A DNA stretch of 64,000 nt from Streptomyces sp. NBC_00568 (lineage in GTDB: Bacteria > Actinomycetota > Actinomycetes > Streptomycetales > Streptomycetaceae), in the NCBI RefSeq assembly GCF_026341855.1, contig NZ_JAPENW010000001.1, positions 5,757,001 through 5,821,000 of the forward strand, read 5' to 3'. Below are positions 17,042-25,700 of the stretch, in pieces (within the stretch, counting starts at the first letter, position 1; every line of letters begins with the position of its first letter). Under the pieces are notes generated by a model. The model did not search any database. It saw only the letters and a program-made list of their open reading frames with translations, and was not told where the DNA came from. Both the position numbers and the translations under genes were made by a program.

Positions 17042-18385
17042 ATGACACGCGCCATCTCCCTGCACCACGTCAGTAAGTCCTACACCCGCGGTGTCCGCGT
17101 GGTGGAGCGCCTCTCGCTGGACATCAGGCCCGGCGAGTTCCTCGTGCTGCTCGGCCCCTCGGGCTGCGGCAAGTCGACCGTGCTGAGGATGATCGCGGGG
17201 CTGGAGGAGGTCACCGAGGGCGAGCTGCGGCTGGACGGGGAGTACGCCAACGATCTGCCGCCGTCCGGGCGGGACATGGCGATGGTGTTCCAGAACTTCG
17301 CCCTCTACCCGAGCATGACCAGCCGCGACAACATCGGCTTCCCGCTGCGTATCGAGACGCCCGGCGAGGATCCGCGGGCCCGCGTGGACGCCACCGCCCG
17401 CATGCTCGGCATCCAGGACCTCCTCGACCGCTTCCCCAGCCAGCTCTCCGGCGGCGAGCGGCAGCGCGTCGCGATGGGGCGGGCCATCGCGCGCCACCCC
17501 TCGGCCTTCCTGATGGACGAGCCGCTGTCCAACCTCGACGCCAAGCTCCGCAACCACCTGCGCGCCGAAATCTCCCGGCTCACCAGGGAATTGGGCGCGA
17601 CCACGGTGTACGTCACCCACGACCAGGCCGAGGCGATGTCGCTCGGCGACCGGGTCGCCGTGCTGCGCGGCGGAGTCCTGCAGCAAGTGGGCACGCCCCG
17701 GACCGTCTACGGGCTGCCCGCGAACGTCTTCGTCGCCGCCTTCATCGGCACCCCGCGGATCAACCTGCTGCGCGGGCTCGTCCGGGCCCCGCTCGACGGC
17801 GCCATGACGATCAGCCTCGGCAAGCAGTACCTGCGCCTGCCCGAACCCCTGTGCCTCGACCACCAGTTGCTCCGGGTGCAGCAGGGCCGTGAGGTGATCG
17901 TCGGCCTGCGCTCCGAGGCCGTACGGCTCGGCAGACCGTCCGACGCCCGGCCGGGCGAAGTGGCGATCAGCGGTCTGGTCGAGCACGTGGAGTTCCAGGG
18001 GCACGAGGTGCTCGTCCATTTCGACACCGGCTCGCGGCCCGCCCTCGTACCGGATCTGGAATCGCCGCGCCCGGCCCGTCCGGCCCGGCGACGGCGCCGC
18101 GACGGCACCGTCCTGGACCGGCTGCGGGAGCGCGCCGGGGCGCGGCGGGCGGGGCCGGTCGTCGTCCTCGATCATCCGTCGGACGGGGAGTCCGACCTTC
18201 CCGAGCAGACGCCGCCCGAGGGCCGGCTGCCGGGCGATCTCGTCGTGCGCACCACCCCGGACATCGCCCTCCGCCACGGGATGCAGGTCCCGCTCCTCGT
18301 GGACCTGGCCCACCTGTTCGTCTTCGACCGGAGCGGCGAACGGATCTGTCCGGCACCGGCACGGCTGCCCGATCTGGACGAGTGA
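17042..18385 (+). CDS. MsiK/UgpC-type sugar-importer ATPase without adjacent permeases
   Basis: A 447-aa ABC ATPase of the carbohydrate-uptake type. It has Walker A GPSGCGKST, Q-loop VFQNFALYPSM, signature LSGGERQR, Walker B AFLMDEPLSNLDAKLR and switch His VYVTHDQAEA. The MalK-like C-terminal regulatory domain (IGTPRINLLRG; VIVGLRSEAV) is extended by an Arg/Pro/Glu-rich insert at about residues 340-400 that ordinary MsiK proteins lack. No binding protein or permease is nearby, so it probably serves a distant importer. GTCCCGT-N9-ACGGGAC (16970-16992) lies just upstream. Confidence 0.9.
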   Translation: MTRAISLHHVSKSYTRGVRVVERLSLDIRPGEFLVLLGPSGCGKSTVLRMIAGLEEVTEGELRLDGEYANDLPPSGRDMAMVFQNFALYPSMTSRDNIGFPLRIETPGEDPRARVDATARMLGIQDLLDRFPSQLSGGERQRVAMGRAIARHPSAFLMDEPLSNLDAKLRNHLRAEISRLTRELGATTVYVTHDQAEAMSLGDRVAVLRGGVLQQVGTPRTVYGLPANVFVAAFIGTPRINLLRGLVRAPLDGAMTISLGKQYLRLPEPLCLDHQLLRVQQGREVIVGLRSEAVRLGRPSDARPGEVAISGLVEHVEFQGHEVLVHFDTGSRPALVPDLESPRPARPARRRRRDGTVLDRLRERAGARRAGPVVVLDHPSDGESDLPEQTPPEGRLPGDLVVRTTPDIALRHGMQVPLLVDLAHLFVFDRSGERICPAPARLPDLDE

Positions 18386-18489
18386 ATCCCGGGCCACTCC
18401 TGGCTGAACCCTCCCCGGGTCCGGGGGCCGCGGCGGGGCCGTGGACCCGGGCCGGGACCTCCCGTGCGGCGGGTCCCCCTGGCGCCGCA

Positions 18490-18508
18490 AAACTATCATC
18501 GCTAGTTT
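18490..18508. promoter_or_regulatory. Operator shared with tetR at 24.1 kb, before aldehyde dehydrogenase
   Basis: AAACTATCATCGCTAGTTT matches the palindrome AAACTAGCA-N-TGCTAGTTT at all but two positions. A second copy with one mismatch lies at 24070-24088. Both TANNNT boxes here (TATCAT 18494, TAGTTT 18503) fall inside it, so a bound repressor would cover the -10 region of the dehydrogenase operon. Confidence 0.65.
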
Positions 18509-18546
18509 AGGGCGCGGACGACGCGGCCCCGCCCGGGAGGAACACG

Positions 18547-19935
18547 ATGAAGGCACATGACGGCATGTACATCGACGGCGCCTGGCGCCCCGCCGCCGGA
18601 CGGGACACGATCGACGTCGTGAACCCCGCCGACGAGCAGGTGATCGGCCAGGTTCCGGCGGGCACGGTCGAGGACGTCGACGCCGCCGTACGGGCCGCCC
18701 GCGCCGCGTTCCCCGGCTGGGCCGCGACCGCGCCCGCCGAGCGGGCCGCGCGCCTGGCCGCCCTGCGGGACGTCCTGGCCGCCCGCAAGGACGAGATCGC
18801 CGAGACCGTCACCGCCGAGCTCGGCTCACCGCTCGCGTTCTCGCAGGCCGTGCACGCGGGCGTCCCGGTGCTGGTCGCCGGCTCCTACGCCGAGCTGGCG
18901 GCGACGTACGCCTTCGAGGAGAAGGTCGGCAACTCGACCGTCTACCAGGAGCCCGTCGGCGTCGTCGGCGCGATAACGCCCTGGAACTACCCGCTGCACC
19001 AGATCGTCGCCAAGGTCGCTCCCGCGCTCGCCGCGGGCTGCACGGTCGTGCTGAAGCCCGCCGAGGACACCCCGCTCACCGCCCAGCTCTTCGCGGAGGC
19101 CGTGGCCGAGGCAGGCGTCCCGGCCGGTGTGTTCAACCTCGTCACCGGCCTCGGTCCGGTCGCGGGTCAGGCTCTCGCCGAGCACCCGGACGTCGATCTG
19201 GTCTCCTTCACCGGCTCCACCGCGGTCGGCCGGCGGATCGGCGCCACCGCGGGCGCCGCGGTCAAGCGCGTCGCCCTCGAACTCGGCGGCAAGTCCGCCA
19301 ACGTCATCCTGCCGAGCGCCGACCTCGCCAAGGCCGTGAACGTCGGCGTCGCCAACGTGATGTCCAACTCCGGCCAGACGTGCAGCGCCTGGACCCGCAT
19401 GCTGGTCCCCGCCGCGCGCTACGACGAAGCGGTCGAGCTCGCCGCGACGGCCGCCGCGAAGTACGGCGACCGCATCGGCCCCGTCGTCAACGCCCGGCAG
19501 CAGGCCCGGGTGCGCGGATACATCGAGAAGGGTGTCGCCGAGGGCGCGCGGATCGTCGCGGGCGGCCCCGAATCCCCGCGCGAACAGGGCTACTTCGTCA
19601 GCCCCACCGTCTTCGCCGACGTGACCCCGCAGATGACCATCGCCCAGGAGGAGATCTTCGGCCCGGTCCTCACGATCCTGCGCTACGAGGACGAGGAGGA
19701 CGCCCTGCGGATCGCCAACGGCACCGTGTACGGGCTCGCCGGCGCGGTGTGGGCGGGCGAGGAGTCCGAGGCGGTCGCCTTCGCGCGGCGGCTCGACACC
19801 GGCCAGGTCGACATCAACGGGGGACGCTTCAATCCCCTGGCCCCCTTCGGGGGGTACAAGCAGTCGGGCGTGGGGCGCGAACTCGGCACCCACGGCCTGT
19901 CCGAGTACCTCCAGACCAAGTCCCTCCAGTTCTAG
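18547..19935 (+). CDS. NAD(P)-dependent aldehyde dehydrogenase
   Basis: A 462-aa cytoplasmic enzyme oxidising an aldehyde to the acid. It has ITPWNYPLHQIVAKVAPALA, cofactor motif SFTGSTAVGR, general base in LELGGKSANVIL and catalytic Cys in NSGQTCSAW. EEIFGPVLTI and FNPLAPFGGYKQSG follow near the end. GGAGGAA precedes the ATG. The zinc alcohol dehydrogenase gene begins 11 bp after the stop, so alcohol-to-aldehyde-to-acid conversion in one operon is likely. The promoter carries an operator also found at the tetR/acyl-CoA dehydrogenase junction, which suggests that the acid product feeds acyl-CoA breakdown. Confidence 0.95.
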   Translation: MKAHDGMYIDGAWRPAAGRDTIDVVNPADEQVIGQVPAGTVEDVDAAVRAARAAFPGWAATAPAERAARLAALRDVLAARKDEIAETVTAELGSPLAFSQAVHAGVPVLVAGSYAELAATYAFEEKVGNSTVYQEPVGVVGAITPWNYPLHQIVAKVAPALAAGCTVVLKPAEDTPLTAQLFAEAVAEAGVPAGVFNLVTGLGPVAGQALAEHPDVDLVSFTGSTAVGRRIGATAGAAVKRVALELGGKSANVILPSADLAKAVNVGVANVMSNSGQTCSAWTRMLVPAARYDEAVELAATAAAKYGDRIGPVVNARQQARVRGYIEKGVAEGARIVAGGPESPREQGYFVSPTVFADVTPQMTIAQEEIFGPVLTILRYEDEEDALRIANGTVYGLAGAVWAGEESEAVAFARRLDTGQVDINGGRFNPLAPFGGYKQSGVGRELGTHGLSEYLQTKSLQF

Positions 19936-19945
19936 GAGCGTTCAC

Positions 19946-21028
19946 GTGGTTCGCGCCGCTGTCCTTCCCGCCGTGGGTGCCCCGCTGGAGATCGCCGAGA
20001 TCGAACTCCCCGACCCGGGACCGGGCCAGGTCCGGGTCAGGCTGGCCGCCGCCGGGGTCTGCCACTCCGACCTGTCCCTGTCCAACGGCACCATGCGGGT
20101 GCCGGTGCCCGCCGTCCTCGGCCACGAGGGCGCCGGGACCGTCGTCGCGGTCGGCGAGGGTGTCACCCAGGTCGCACCCGGTTCCGAGGTCGTCCTCAAC
20201 TGGGCTCCTTCCTGCGGCAGTTGTCACGCCTGCTCGCTGGGCGAGGTATGGCTGTGCGCCGACGCGCTGACCGGCGCCGGGACCGTGTACGCCCGCCGCG
20301 CCTCCGACGGGAGCGACCTGTACCCGGGTCTGAACGTCGCCGCGTTCGCGGAGGAGACGGTCGTCCCGGTGTCCTGTCTGCTGCCCGTCCCGGACGGCAT
20401 CCCGCTCACCGACGCCGCCCTGCTCGGCTGCGCGGTCCTCACCGGATACGGGGCGGTCCACAACTCCGCGAAGGTCCGGCCCGGGGAGACCGTGGCCGTG
20501 TTCGGGGCCGGCGGGGTCGGGCTCGCAGCCCTCCAGGCCGCCCGGATCGCGGGCGCCTCGAAGATCGTCGCGGTCGATGTCTCGCCCGAGAAGGAGGCAC
20601 TCGCCCGCGAGGCCGGGGCCACCGACTACGTCGTCGCCTCCGACACCACCGCCCGCGAGATCCGCGCCCTCACCGGCAAACAGGGCGTCGACGTCGCCGT
20701 CGAATGCGTCGGCCGCGCCGTCACGATCCGCACGGCCTGGGAATCGACCCGCCGCGGCGGCCGCACCACGGTCGTCGGCATCGGCGGCAAGGACCAGCAG
20801 GTCACCTTCAACGCCCTCGAGATCTTCCACTGGGGCAGGACCCTCGCGGGCTGCGTGTACGGCAACTCCGACCCGGCACGTGATCTCCCGGTGCTCGCGG
20901 AGCACGTCCGCGCGGGCCGCCTCGACCTCGGCGGCCTGGTCACCGACCGCATCGCCCTGGACGGCATCCCCGCGGCCTTCGACAACATGATCGCGGGCAA
21001 GGGAGGCCGGGCGCTGGTGGTGTTCTAG
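19946..21028 (+). CDS. Zinc-dependent alcohol dehydrogenase
   Basis: A 360-aa MDR-family enzyme. Catalytic zinc ligands are in GVCHSD and LGHEGAG. The structural zinc knot CGSCHACSLGEVWLC shows CX2CX2CX7C. The Rossmann motif is VFGAGGVGLAALQAA with an acidic residue (VAVDVS) favouring NAD. The start is GTG 19946, 5-8 nt after TAGGAG. It is cotranscribed with the preceding aldehyde dehydrogenase. The two-enzyme operon oxidises a primary alcohol, but which one is not evident. Confidence 0.95.
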   Translation: MVRAAVLPAVGAPLEIAEIELPDPGPGQVRVRLAAAGVCHSDLSLSNGTMRVPVPAVLGHEGAGTVVAVGEGVTQVAPGSEVVLNWAPSCGSCHACSLGEVWLCADALTGAGTVYARRASDGSDLYPGLNVAAFAEETVVPVSCLLPVPDGIPLTDAALLGCAVLTGYGAVHNSAKVRPGETVAVFGAGGVGLAALQAARIAGASKIVAVDVSPEKEALAREAGATDYVVASDTTAREIRALTGKQGVDVAVECVGRAVTIRTAWESTRRGGRTTVVGIGGKDQQVTFNALEIFHWGRTLAGCVYGNSDPARDLPVLAEHVRAGRLDLGGLVTDRIALDGIPAAFDNMIAGKGGRALVVF

Positions 21029-21198
21029 AAGCACGCCGGAGCCGCGTTCGCACCGCGCCGGATCGGGGTCGGGCCCCGGCCCGCGGAGTCACGTTCGCAT
21101 GTTCCGGCCCGGGGTCGGACCCCGGGCCGGAACTCCGTCGCCGGTGGATTGCGGGACCGGCGACGGACGGGACGGCAGGCCGGCACACCGGCAGGACG

Positions 21199-21262
21199 GC
21201 CGTGCGTCAGGCAGGCCGTGCGTCGGGCCGGCCGTGCGTCGGGCCGGCCGTGCGTCAGGCCT
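21199..21262. repeat. Tandem repeat, 4 x 16 bp
   Basis: Four head-to-tail copies of GCCGTGCGTCGGGCCG with 1-3 changes occupy 21199-21214, 21215-21230, 21231-21246 and 21247-21262. The array straddles the stop codon (21255-21257) of the leftward DMT transporter gene. The rest of the 21029-21254 gap is Pro/Arg-like GC-rich sequence with no gene I can support. Confidence 0.8.
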
Positions 21263-22298
21263 GTTCGGCCTCCGACTCGTGTTCCGGGGCCGCCGTGGGT
21301 ACCTGGGCCGGAGCCCCGGCCGGAGCCCCGGCCTGGGCCGGACCCGACGCCGGAACCTGTGCCGTGACCGCGTCCGGTACGGCCGTCTCGGTCGCTCCCG
21401 AACGCGGCCGGGAGCGCGAGACCGCCACACCCGCCAGGCACAGCACCCCGCCCGCCAGCGTCAGCAGCCCCGGGACCTCGTCGAGGAACAGCCAGGACAT
21501 CAGCACCACGAGGGCGGGCACCGCGTACGTCGTTGCGCCCATGCGGCTCGCGCTCGTCCGGGCGAGGGCGTACGCCCAGGTCGTGAACGCCAGCGCGGTC
21601 GGGAAGACGCCCAGATACACCATGTTGAGGGTGGCCGAGACGGGGGCGTCGGCCGCGTCGTGGACAAGCTGACCCGCGAACGGCAGACACACCACGGCCC
21701 CGACCAGACAGCCGAAGGTCGTCACCTGGAGGACGCTCGCGCGCCCGAGCGCCGGCTTCTGCGCGACGACCCCGCCGGCGTACGCGACGGCGGCGAGCAG
21801 GCACAGCACGACACCGAGGACCGAGGAACCACCGCCCCCGGACATCGACAGCCCCACCGCGCCCGCGCCCGCGAACGACACCGCCATGCCCGCCAGCAGC
21901 CGCGGCGGCATCGCGTCCCCCAGCAACCGGGAACCGAGCAGGGCGATCAGGATCGGGCCGATGTTCACCACCAGAGCCGCCGTACCGGCGTCCACCTGCT
22001 GCTCGCCCCAGTTCAGGGCCACCATGTAGAAGCCGAACCACAGCACCCCGGATATCGCGATCCCACGCCAGGCGCCCCGCGGCGGCAGGCCCTCGCCGCG
22101 CACCACACAGACGGCACCGAGCACGAGGGCTCCGGCGAGCAGCCGTCCCAGCGCCAGCGCGCCGGGCGCGTACGCGGCGCCCGCGCTGCGGATCGAGACG
22201 AAGGCGGAGGCCCACAGTCCGACCGTGACGGCCGCCGCACCGGCGGCGAGCAGGTGTGCACGGCGATGGGGCGACGCGGTGCGGGAGGTGTTCATCAT
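21255..22298 (-). CDS. DMT superfamily (EamA) transporter
   Basis: A 347-aa membrane protein with ten predicted segments in two EamA halves (LLAAGAAAVTVGLWASAFVS opens the first, VVLCLLAAVAYAGGVVAQKP the second). Family traits such as NWGEQQVDAGTAALVVNIGP are clear. The last about 45 residues are a low-complexity Ala/Pro/Gly tail encoded by GC-rich repeats. Two ATGs lie together at 22298 and 22295, with AGGAG immediately before them. It probably exports a metabolite or amino acid; the substrate is unknown. Confidence 0.88.
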   Translation of the reverse strand: MMNTSRTASPHRRAHLLAAGAAAVTVGLWASAFVSIRSAGAAYAPGALALGRLLAGALVLGAVCVVRGEGLPPRGAWRGIAISGVLWFGFYMVALNWGEQQVDAGTAALVVNIGPILIALLGSRLLGDAMPPRLLAGMAVSFAGAGAVGLSMSGGGGSSVLGVVLCLLAAVAYAGGVVAQKPALGRASVLQVTTFGCLVGAVVCLPFAGQLVHDAADAPVSATLNMVYLGVFPTALAFTTWAYALARTSASRMGATTYAVPALVVLMSWLFLDEVPGLLTLAGGVLCLAGVAVSRSRPRSGATETAVPDAVTAQVPASGPAQAGAPAGAPAQVPTAAPEHESEAEQA

Positions 22299-22339
22299 GC
22301 TCCTGAGACTAGGCGGGGCACAGGGATCGGTCTCGCGCA

Positions 22340-22580
22340 TTTCGGACGCCCAGGTCGGCACGGGTCCGGGCCGCGGAGGCAGGAACGGAAAGCGGAGGCT
22401 CGGACGGGAAGTGGAGGGCGGAGACGCGGACGGAAAGTGGAGGGCGGAGGGCGTGGGCGGACGGGAGCGGAGGGCCGCGGGATCCGGACGAGGACGCCGA
22501 GGGTCCGGGCTGAGCAGGAGGGCGTGGATCCGGGCCGGATCCGGTACGCGGGGGTCGAGACGGCGAGGCGCCGGAAGGGC
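22340..22580. repeat. Purine-rich imperfect repeats in an intergenic stretch
   Basis: The + strand is strongly G/A-biased with diverged units of about 26 bp such as GGAAGTGGAGGGCGGAGACG (near 22408) and GGAAAGTGGAGGGCGGAGGG (near 22433). It lies between the DMT gene start and the end of the winged-helix gene. No coding frame or promoter is convincing. Confidence 0.5.
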
Positions 22581-22586
22581 CGCGGC

Positions 22587-23300
22587 TCAGCGCAGCGCCG
22601 TCGCCTCGATCCCGAGGAGTTCCGCGAAGGCGCGCTCGCCCTCCGGGGTCGCCCTGACCGCCCGGTCCGAGCCGATGCGCACGCACCACCGGACGTCCAG
22701 CGCGTGCCGGCACAGCGCCGCTCCGGCGGTGCCCGCGAGGTGCGGACGCCGTTCGGTCCAGTCGAGACAGGCACGGGTGAGAGGACGGCGTCCGGCGCGG
22801 TCCAGGGAGATGCCCACGGCGTCGAACCACCGCAGTCCGGCGTCGGTGAGGGCGAACCCGGTGTCCTGGCGGAGCAGTCCGCGGCCGGTCAGCGCGTCGG
22901 TGAGGGCGATCCCGAGCCGTCCGGCGAGATGGTCGTAGCAGGTCCGGCCGCGCGCCAGCGCCGAACCCGCGCCGGCCTCCCGCAGCGTCCGGGGACGTGC
23001 GGCGGCGCCGGGTGCCACATGGGCGGCGAGGTCCTCGACGAGCTGGGCGACGCGGTCGTCGGCGAGCCGGACGTAGCGGTGCCGTCCCTGGCGCTCCTCG
23101 GTGAGCAGGCCGCCCGATACGAGCTTGCCCAGGTGTTCGCTGGCGGTCGACGGCGCGACGCCGGCCTGCCGCGCGAGCTCACCGGCGGTCCACGCCCGCC
23201 CGTCGAGCAGCGCCAGCAGAAAACCGGCCCGGGTCTCGTCCGCCATCAGCCCGGCCAGCGTGGCGAGCCCCGGCCCGACCGGATCCTTCGGCCTTGTCAT
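22587..23300 (-). CDS. ArsR-type winged-helix regulator
   Basis: A 237-aa protein. The N-terminal winged helix (about residues 10-80) reads LMADETRAGFLLALLDG, ELARQAGVAPSTASEHLGKL, LLTEERQGRHRYVRLAD, the normal ArsR layout. It is more than twice the length of classical ArsR proteins. The second half (YDHLAGRLGIALTDAL, FALTDAGLRWFDAVGI) forms an additional domain seen in longer actinobacterial members. No metal-binding Cys box is present, so a metal sensor is unlikely. It starts at ATG 23300; ATG 23312 is an alternative. Confidence 0.85.
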   Translation of the reverse strand: MTRPKDPVGPGLATLAGLMADETRAGFLLALLDGRAWTAGELARQAGVAPSTASEHLGKLVSGGLLTEERQGRHRYVRLADDRVAQLVEDLAAHVAPGAAARPRTLREAGAGSALARGRTCYDHLAGRLGIALTDALTGRGLLRQDTGFALTDAGLRWFDAVGISLDRAGRRPLTRACLDWTERRPHLAGTAGAALCRHALDVRWCVRIGSDRAVRATPEGERAFAELLGIEATALR

Positions 23301-23401
23301 GCCGTCCAGCATGCGCCATGGACACTTCGGCGTTCACCGAAAGATCGCGAGCGTCCGGCTCAGGCCACCCGGGCCCGCTCAGGCTTCCCGGACCGGCTCG
23401 C

Positions 23402-24043
23402 TCAGCTTTCCCGGACCAGCCCCGTGTACTGCACCGCGAGGCCGTCCAGCAGCGCACTGAGCCCCGTCTCGAAGGCCCGCTCGTCGATCTTCTCCTGCTG
23501 CTCGGCGAGAAGGTGCGCCTGCCCCAGATGCGGATAGTCGGCGGGGTCGTACGCGCTCTCGTCGTCCACGAAGCCCCCGGCGAACGACCCCAGCGCGGAC
23601 CCCATGATGAAGTACCGCATCAGCGCCCCGATCGAGGTGGCCTGGGCCGGCGGCCAGCCCGAGTCGACCATGGCCCCGAACACGGCGTCGGCGAGCCGCA
23701 GTCCGGCCGGCCGGCGGCCCGGCCCGCGGGCGAGGACCGGGACGATGTTCGGGTGGTCGCGCAGGGCGGCGCGGTAGGAGACGGCCCAGTCGTGCAGCGC
23801 GGTCCGCCAGTCGCGGCCGTCCTCGAACATCGACAGGTCGACCAGCGCGCTCACCGAGTCCGCGACCGCCTCCAGGATCTGGTCCTTGGTGCGGAAGTGG
23901 TTGTAGAGGGAGGGCCCGCTCACCCCGAGTTCCGCGGCGAGCCGGCGCGTCGAGACGGCCGCGAGGCCCTCGGCGTCCACCAGGGCCCGTGCCGTCTCGA
24001 CGATGCGGTCGGTGCTGAGGAGGGGCTTGCGCGGTCGGGCCAT
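23402..24043 (-). CDS. TetR family regulator with two matching operators
   Basis: A 213-aa regulator starting MARPRKPLLSTDRIVETA. The HTH covers about residues 12-55 (TRRLAAELGVSGPSLYNHF). The C-terminal domain is TetR_C-like. A TACTAT box ends 7 nt before ATG 24043, so transcription is probably leaderless and the shorter start is preferred over 24052. The operator at 24070-24088 overlaps its -35 region and also lies before the divergent acyl-CoA dehydrogenase gene. A near-identical site controls the aldehyde/alcohol dehydrogenase operon 5.6 kb away. Confidence 0.92.
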   Translation of the reverse strand: MARPRKPLLSTDRIVETARALVDAEGLAAVSTRRLAAELGVSGPSLYNHFRTKDQILEAVADSVSALVDLSMFEDGRDWRTALHDWAVSYRAALRDHPNIVPVLARGPGRRPAGLRLADAVFGAMVDSGWPPAQATSIGALMRYFIMGSALGSFAGGFVDDESAYDPADYPHLGQAHLLAEQQEKIDERAFETGLSALLDGLAVQYTGLVRES

Positions 24044-24069
24044 GGCGCACATAGTAGGGCTGCATCAGG

Positions 24070-24088
24070 AAACTAGCAGTGCTAATTT
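24070..24088. promoter_or_regulatory. TetR operator between divergent tetR and acyl-CoA dehydrogenase
   Basis: AAACTAGCAGTGCTAATTT has 9-bp arms with a single mismatch (AAACTAGCA / TGCTAATTT) about a central G. Its sister copy is at 18490-18508. It sits in the 89-bp gap between the two divergent genes. Confidence 0.68.
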
Positions 24089-24132
24089 AAATGTTCGGCT
24101 TTCAATGTCCGCTATCTGTGGGGTGACTCGGC

Positions 24133-25284
24133 ATGAACCTTGGGCTCAGTGATGAGCAGACCGCCGTCCGGCAGCTCGCCCAGGACTTCGTGCAGCGCGA
24201 GATCGCCCCGCACGTCGTCGAGTGGGACCGCGCGGAGGAGGTCGACCGGTCCATCGTGAAGAAGCTCGCCGACGTCGGCTTCCTCGGCCTCACCATCGAC
24301 GAGGAGTACGGCGGCAGCGGCGGCGACCACCTCGCCTACTGCCTGGTCACCGAGGAACTGGGGCGCGGCGACTCCTCCGTGCGCGGGATCGTCTCCGTCT
24401 CGCTCGGACTCGTCGCCAAGACCATCGCGTACTGGGGGAGCGAGGAGCAGAAGCGCCGCTGGCTGCCGGGGCTGACCGCCGGCGAGTACGTGGGCTGCTT
24501 CGGGCTCACCGAGCCCGGCACCGGCTCCGACGCGGGCCAGTTGTCGACGAGGGCCGTGCGCGACGGCGACGACTACGTCATCAACGGCACCAAGATGTTC
24601 ATCACGAACGGCACCTGGGCCGATGTCGTGCTGCTCTTCGCCCGCTCCACGGACGCGCCGGGCCACAAGGGCGTCTCCGCCTTCCTGGTGCCCACCGACA
24701 CCCCCGGTCTGACCCGCCGCACCATCCACGGCAAGCTCGGGCTGCGCGGCCAGGCCACCGCCGAACTGGCCTTCGAGGACGTGCGCGTGCCCGCGAGCGC
24801 CATGATGGCGCCCGAGGGCAAGGGCTTCTCGGTGGCCATGTCGGCACTGGCCAAGGGCCGGATGTCGGTGGCCGCGGGCTGCGTCGGGATAGCCCAGGCC
24901 GCGCTGGACGCGGCGGTGAGGTACGCGACCGAGCGGGAGCAGTTCGGCAGGACGATCGCGCACCACCAGCTCATCCAGGAGCTGATCAGCGACATCGCCG
25001 TCGACGTGGACGCGGCGCGGCTGCTCACCTGGCGGGTCGCCGATCTCGTGGACCGCGGGCTGCCGTTCGCCACCGAGTCCTCGAAGGCCAAGCTCTTCGC
25101 GTCCGAGGCCGCCGTACGCGCCGCGAACAACGCCCTCCAGGTCTTCGGCGGCTACGGCTACATCGACGAGTACCCGGCCGGCAAACTGCTGCGCGACGCG
25201 CGCGTGATGACCCTCTACGAAGGCACCAGCCAGATCCAGAAGCTGGTCATCGGGCGCGCGCTGACGGGTGTCTCCGCGTTCTGA
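24133..25284 (+). CDS. Acyl-CoA dehydrogenase (short/branched-chain type)
   Basis: A 383-aa FAD enzyme catalysing alpha,beta-dehydrogenation of acyl-CoA. It has FGLTEPGTGSDAGQ (FAD/substrate signature), MFITNGTWADV, FGGYGYIDEYPAGKLLRDAR, and LYEGTSQIQ with the catalytic base Glu in the position used by short-chain enzymes. The start at ATG 24133 gives a standard N-terminus (LSDEQTAVRQLAQDFVQREI). It is divergent from a TetR gene and shares an operator with the alcohol/aldehyde dehydrogenase operon, suggesting one alcohol-to-acyl-CoA route. Confidence 0.95.
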   Translation: MNLGLSDEQTAVRQLAQDFVQREIAPHVVEWDRAEEVDRSIVKKLADVGFLGLTIDEEYGGSGGDHLAYCLVTEELGRGDSSVRGIVSVSLGLVAKTIAYWGSEEQKRRWLPGLTAGEYVGCFGLTEPGTGSDAGQLSTRAVRDGDDYVINGTKMFITNGTWADVVLLFARSTDAPGHKGVSAFLVPTDTPGLTRRTIHGKLGLRGQATAELAFEDVRVPASAMMAPEGKGFSVAMSALAKGRMSVAAGCVGIAQAALDAAVRYATEREQFGRTIAHHQLIQELISDIAVDVDAARLLTWRVADLVDRGLPFATESSKAKLFASEAAVRAANNALQVFGGYGYIDEYPAGKLLRDARVMTLYEGTSQIQKLVIGRALTGVSAF

Positions 25285-25349
25285 CTCTGAGTACGTTCCT
25301 GAGTACGACGGCGGATGCGGCGGCGGCCACGTCCGCCGATCCTTGTCCC

Positions 25350-25604
25350 ATGAGTGAGACACCGGTCAAACAGCAGAACACGGCGGCCTTCTACGGTCAG
25401 GCCGTGGCGTCCTTCTCCGTCGCGATGGCCGCCACCGCCCTCGGCATCTTCAAACTCCAGGCCGACGCCTGGGTGCGGGGCTTCCTGGCCATCGCCGTCC
25501 TGTATTTGGTGACGTCGTCCTTCACGCTGGCCAAGGTGATCCGCGACCGCCAGGACGGCAGCCGCCCCGGCGGCCGGATGTACGACCCGTTCGAGAAGCT
25601 CTGA
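25350..25604 (+). CDS. YiaAB-type two-helix membrane protein
   Basis: An 84-aa protein with two hydrophobic helices (ASFSVAMAATALGIFKLQ and GFLAIAVLYLVTSSFTLAKV) separated by DAWVR, matching the YiaA/YiaB two-helix domain. It ends in the conserved-looking MYDPFEKL. Its role is unknown across the family. It starts at ATG 25350, 65 bp after the acyl-CoA dehydrogenase, and could be cotranscribed with it. Confidence 0.85.
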   Translation: MSETPVKQQNTAAFYGQAVASFSVAMAATALGIFKLQADAWVRGFLAIAVLYLVTSSFTLAKVIRDRQDGSRPGGRMYDPFEKL

Positions 25605-25635
25605 GCCCCGCGCGGCCACGACCCGGCCAGGGGCA

Positions 25636-25666
25636 CTAAGCGCCCGCTCAGGTTCAGGGGTATGGT
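25636..25666 (+). promoter_or_regulatory. tetR promoter with operator shared with the maoC promoter
   Basis: CTAAGCGCCCGCTCAG (25636-25651) is a near-palindrome and TATGGT (25661-25666) a good -10 box. The same CTAAGCG-N3-GCT-Y-AG pattern recurs at 26898-26913. The -10 box overlaps the first possible ATG (25662), which argues for translation from 25701. Confidence 0.62.
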
Positions 25667-25700
25667 GTTCACCCTGTCAGTGGAGAAGGGGCGAACAGCG

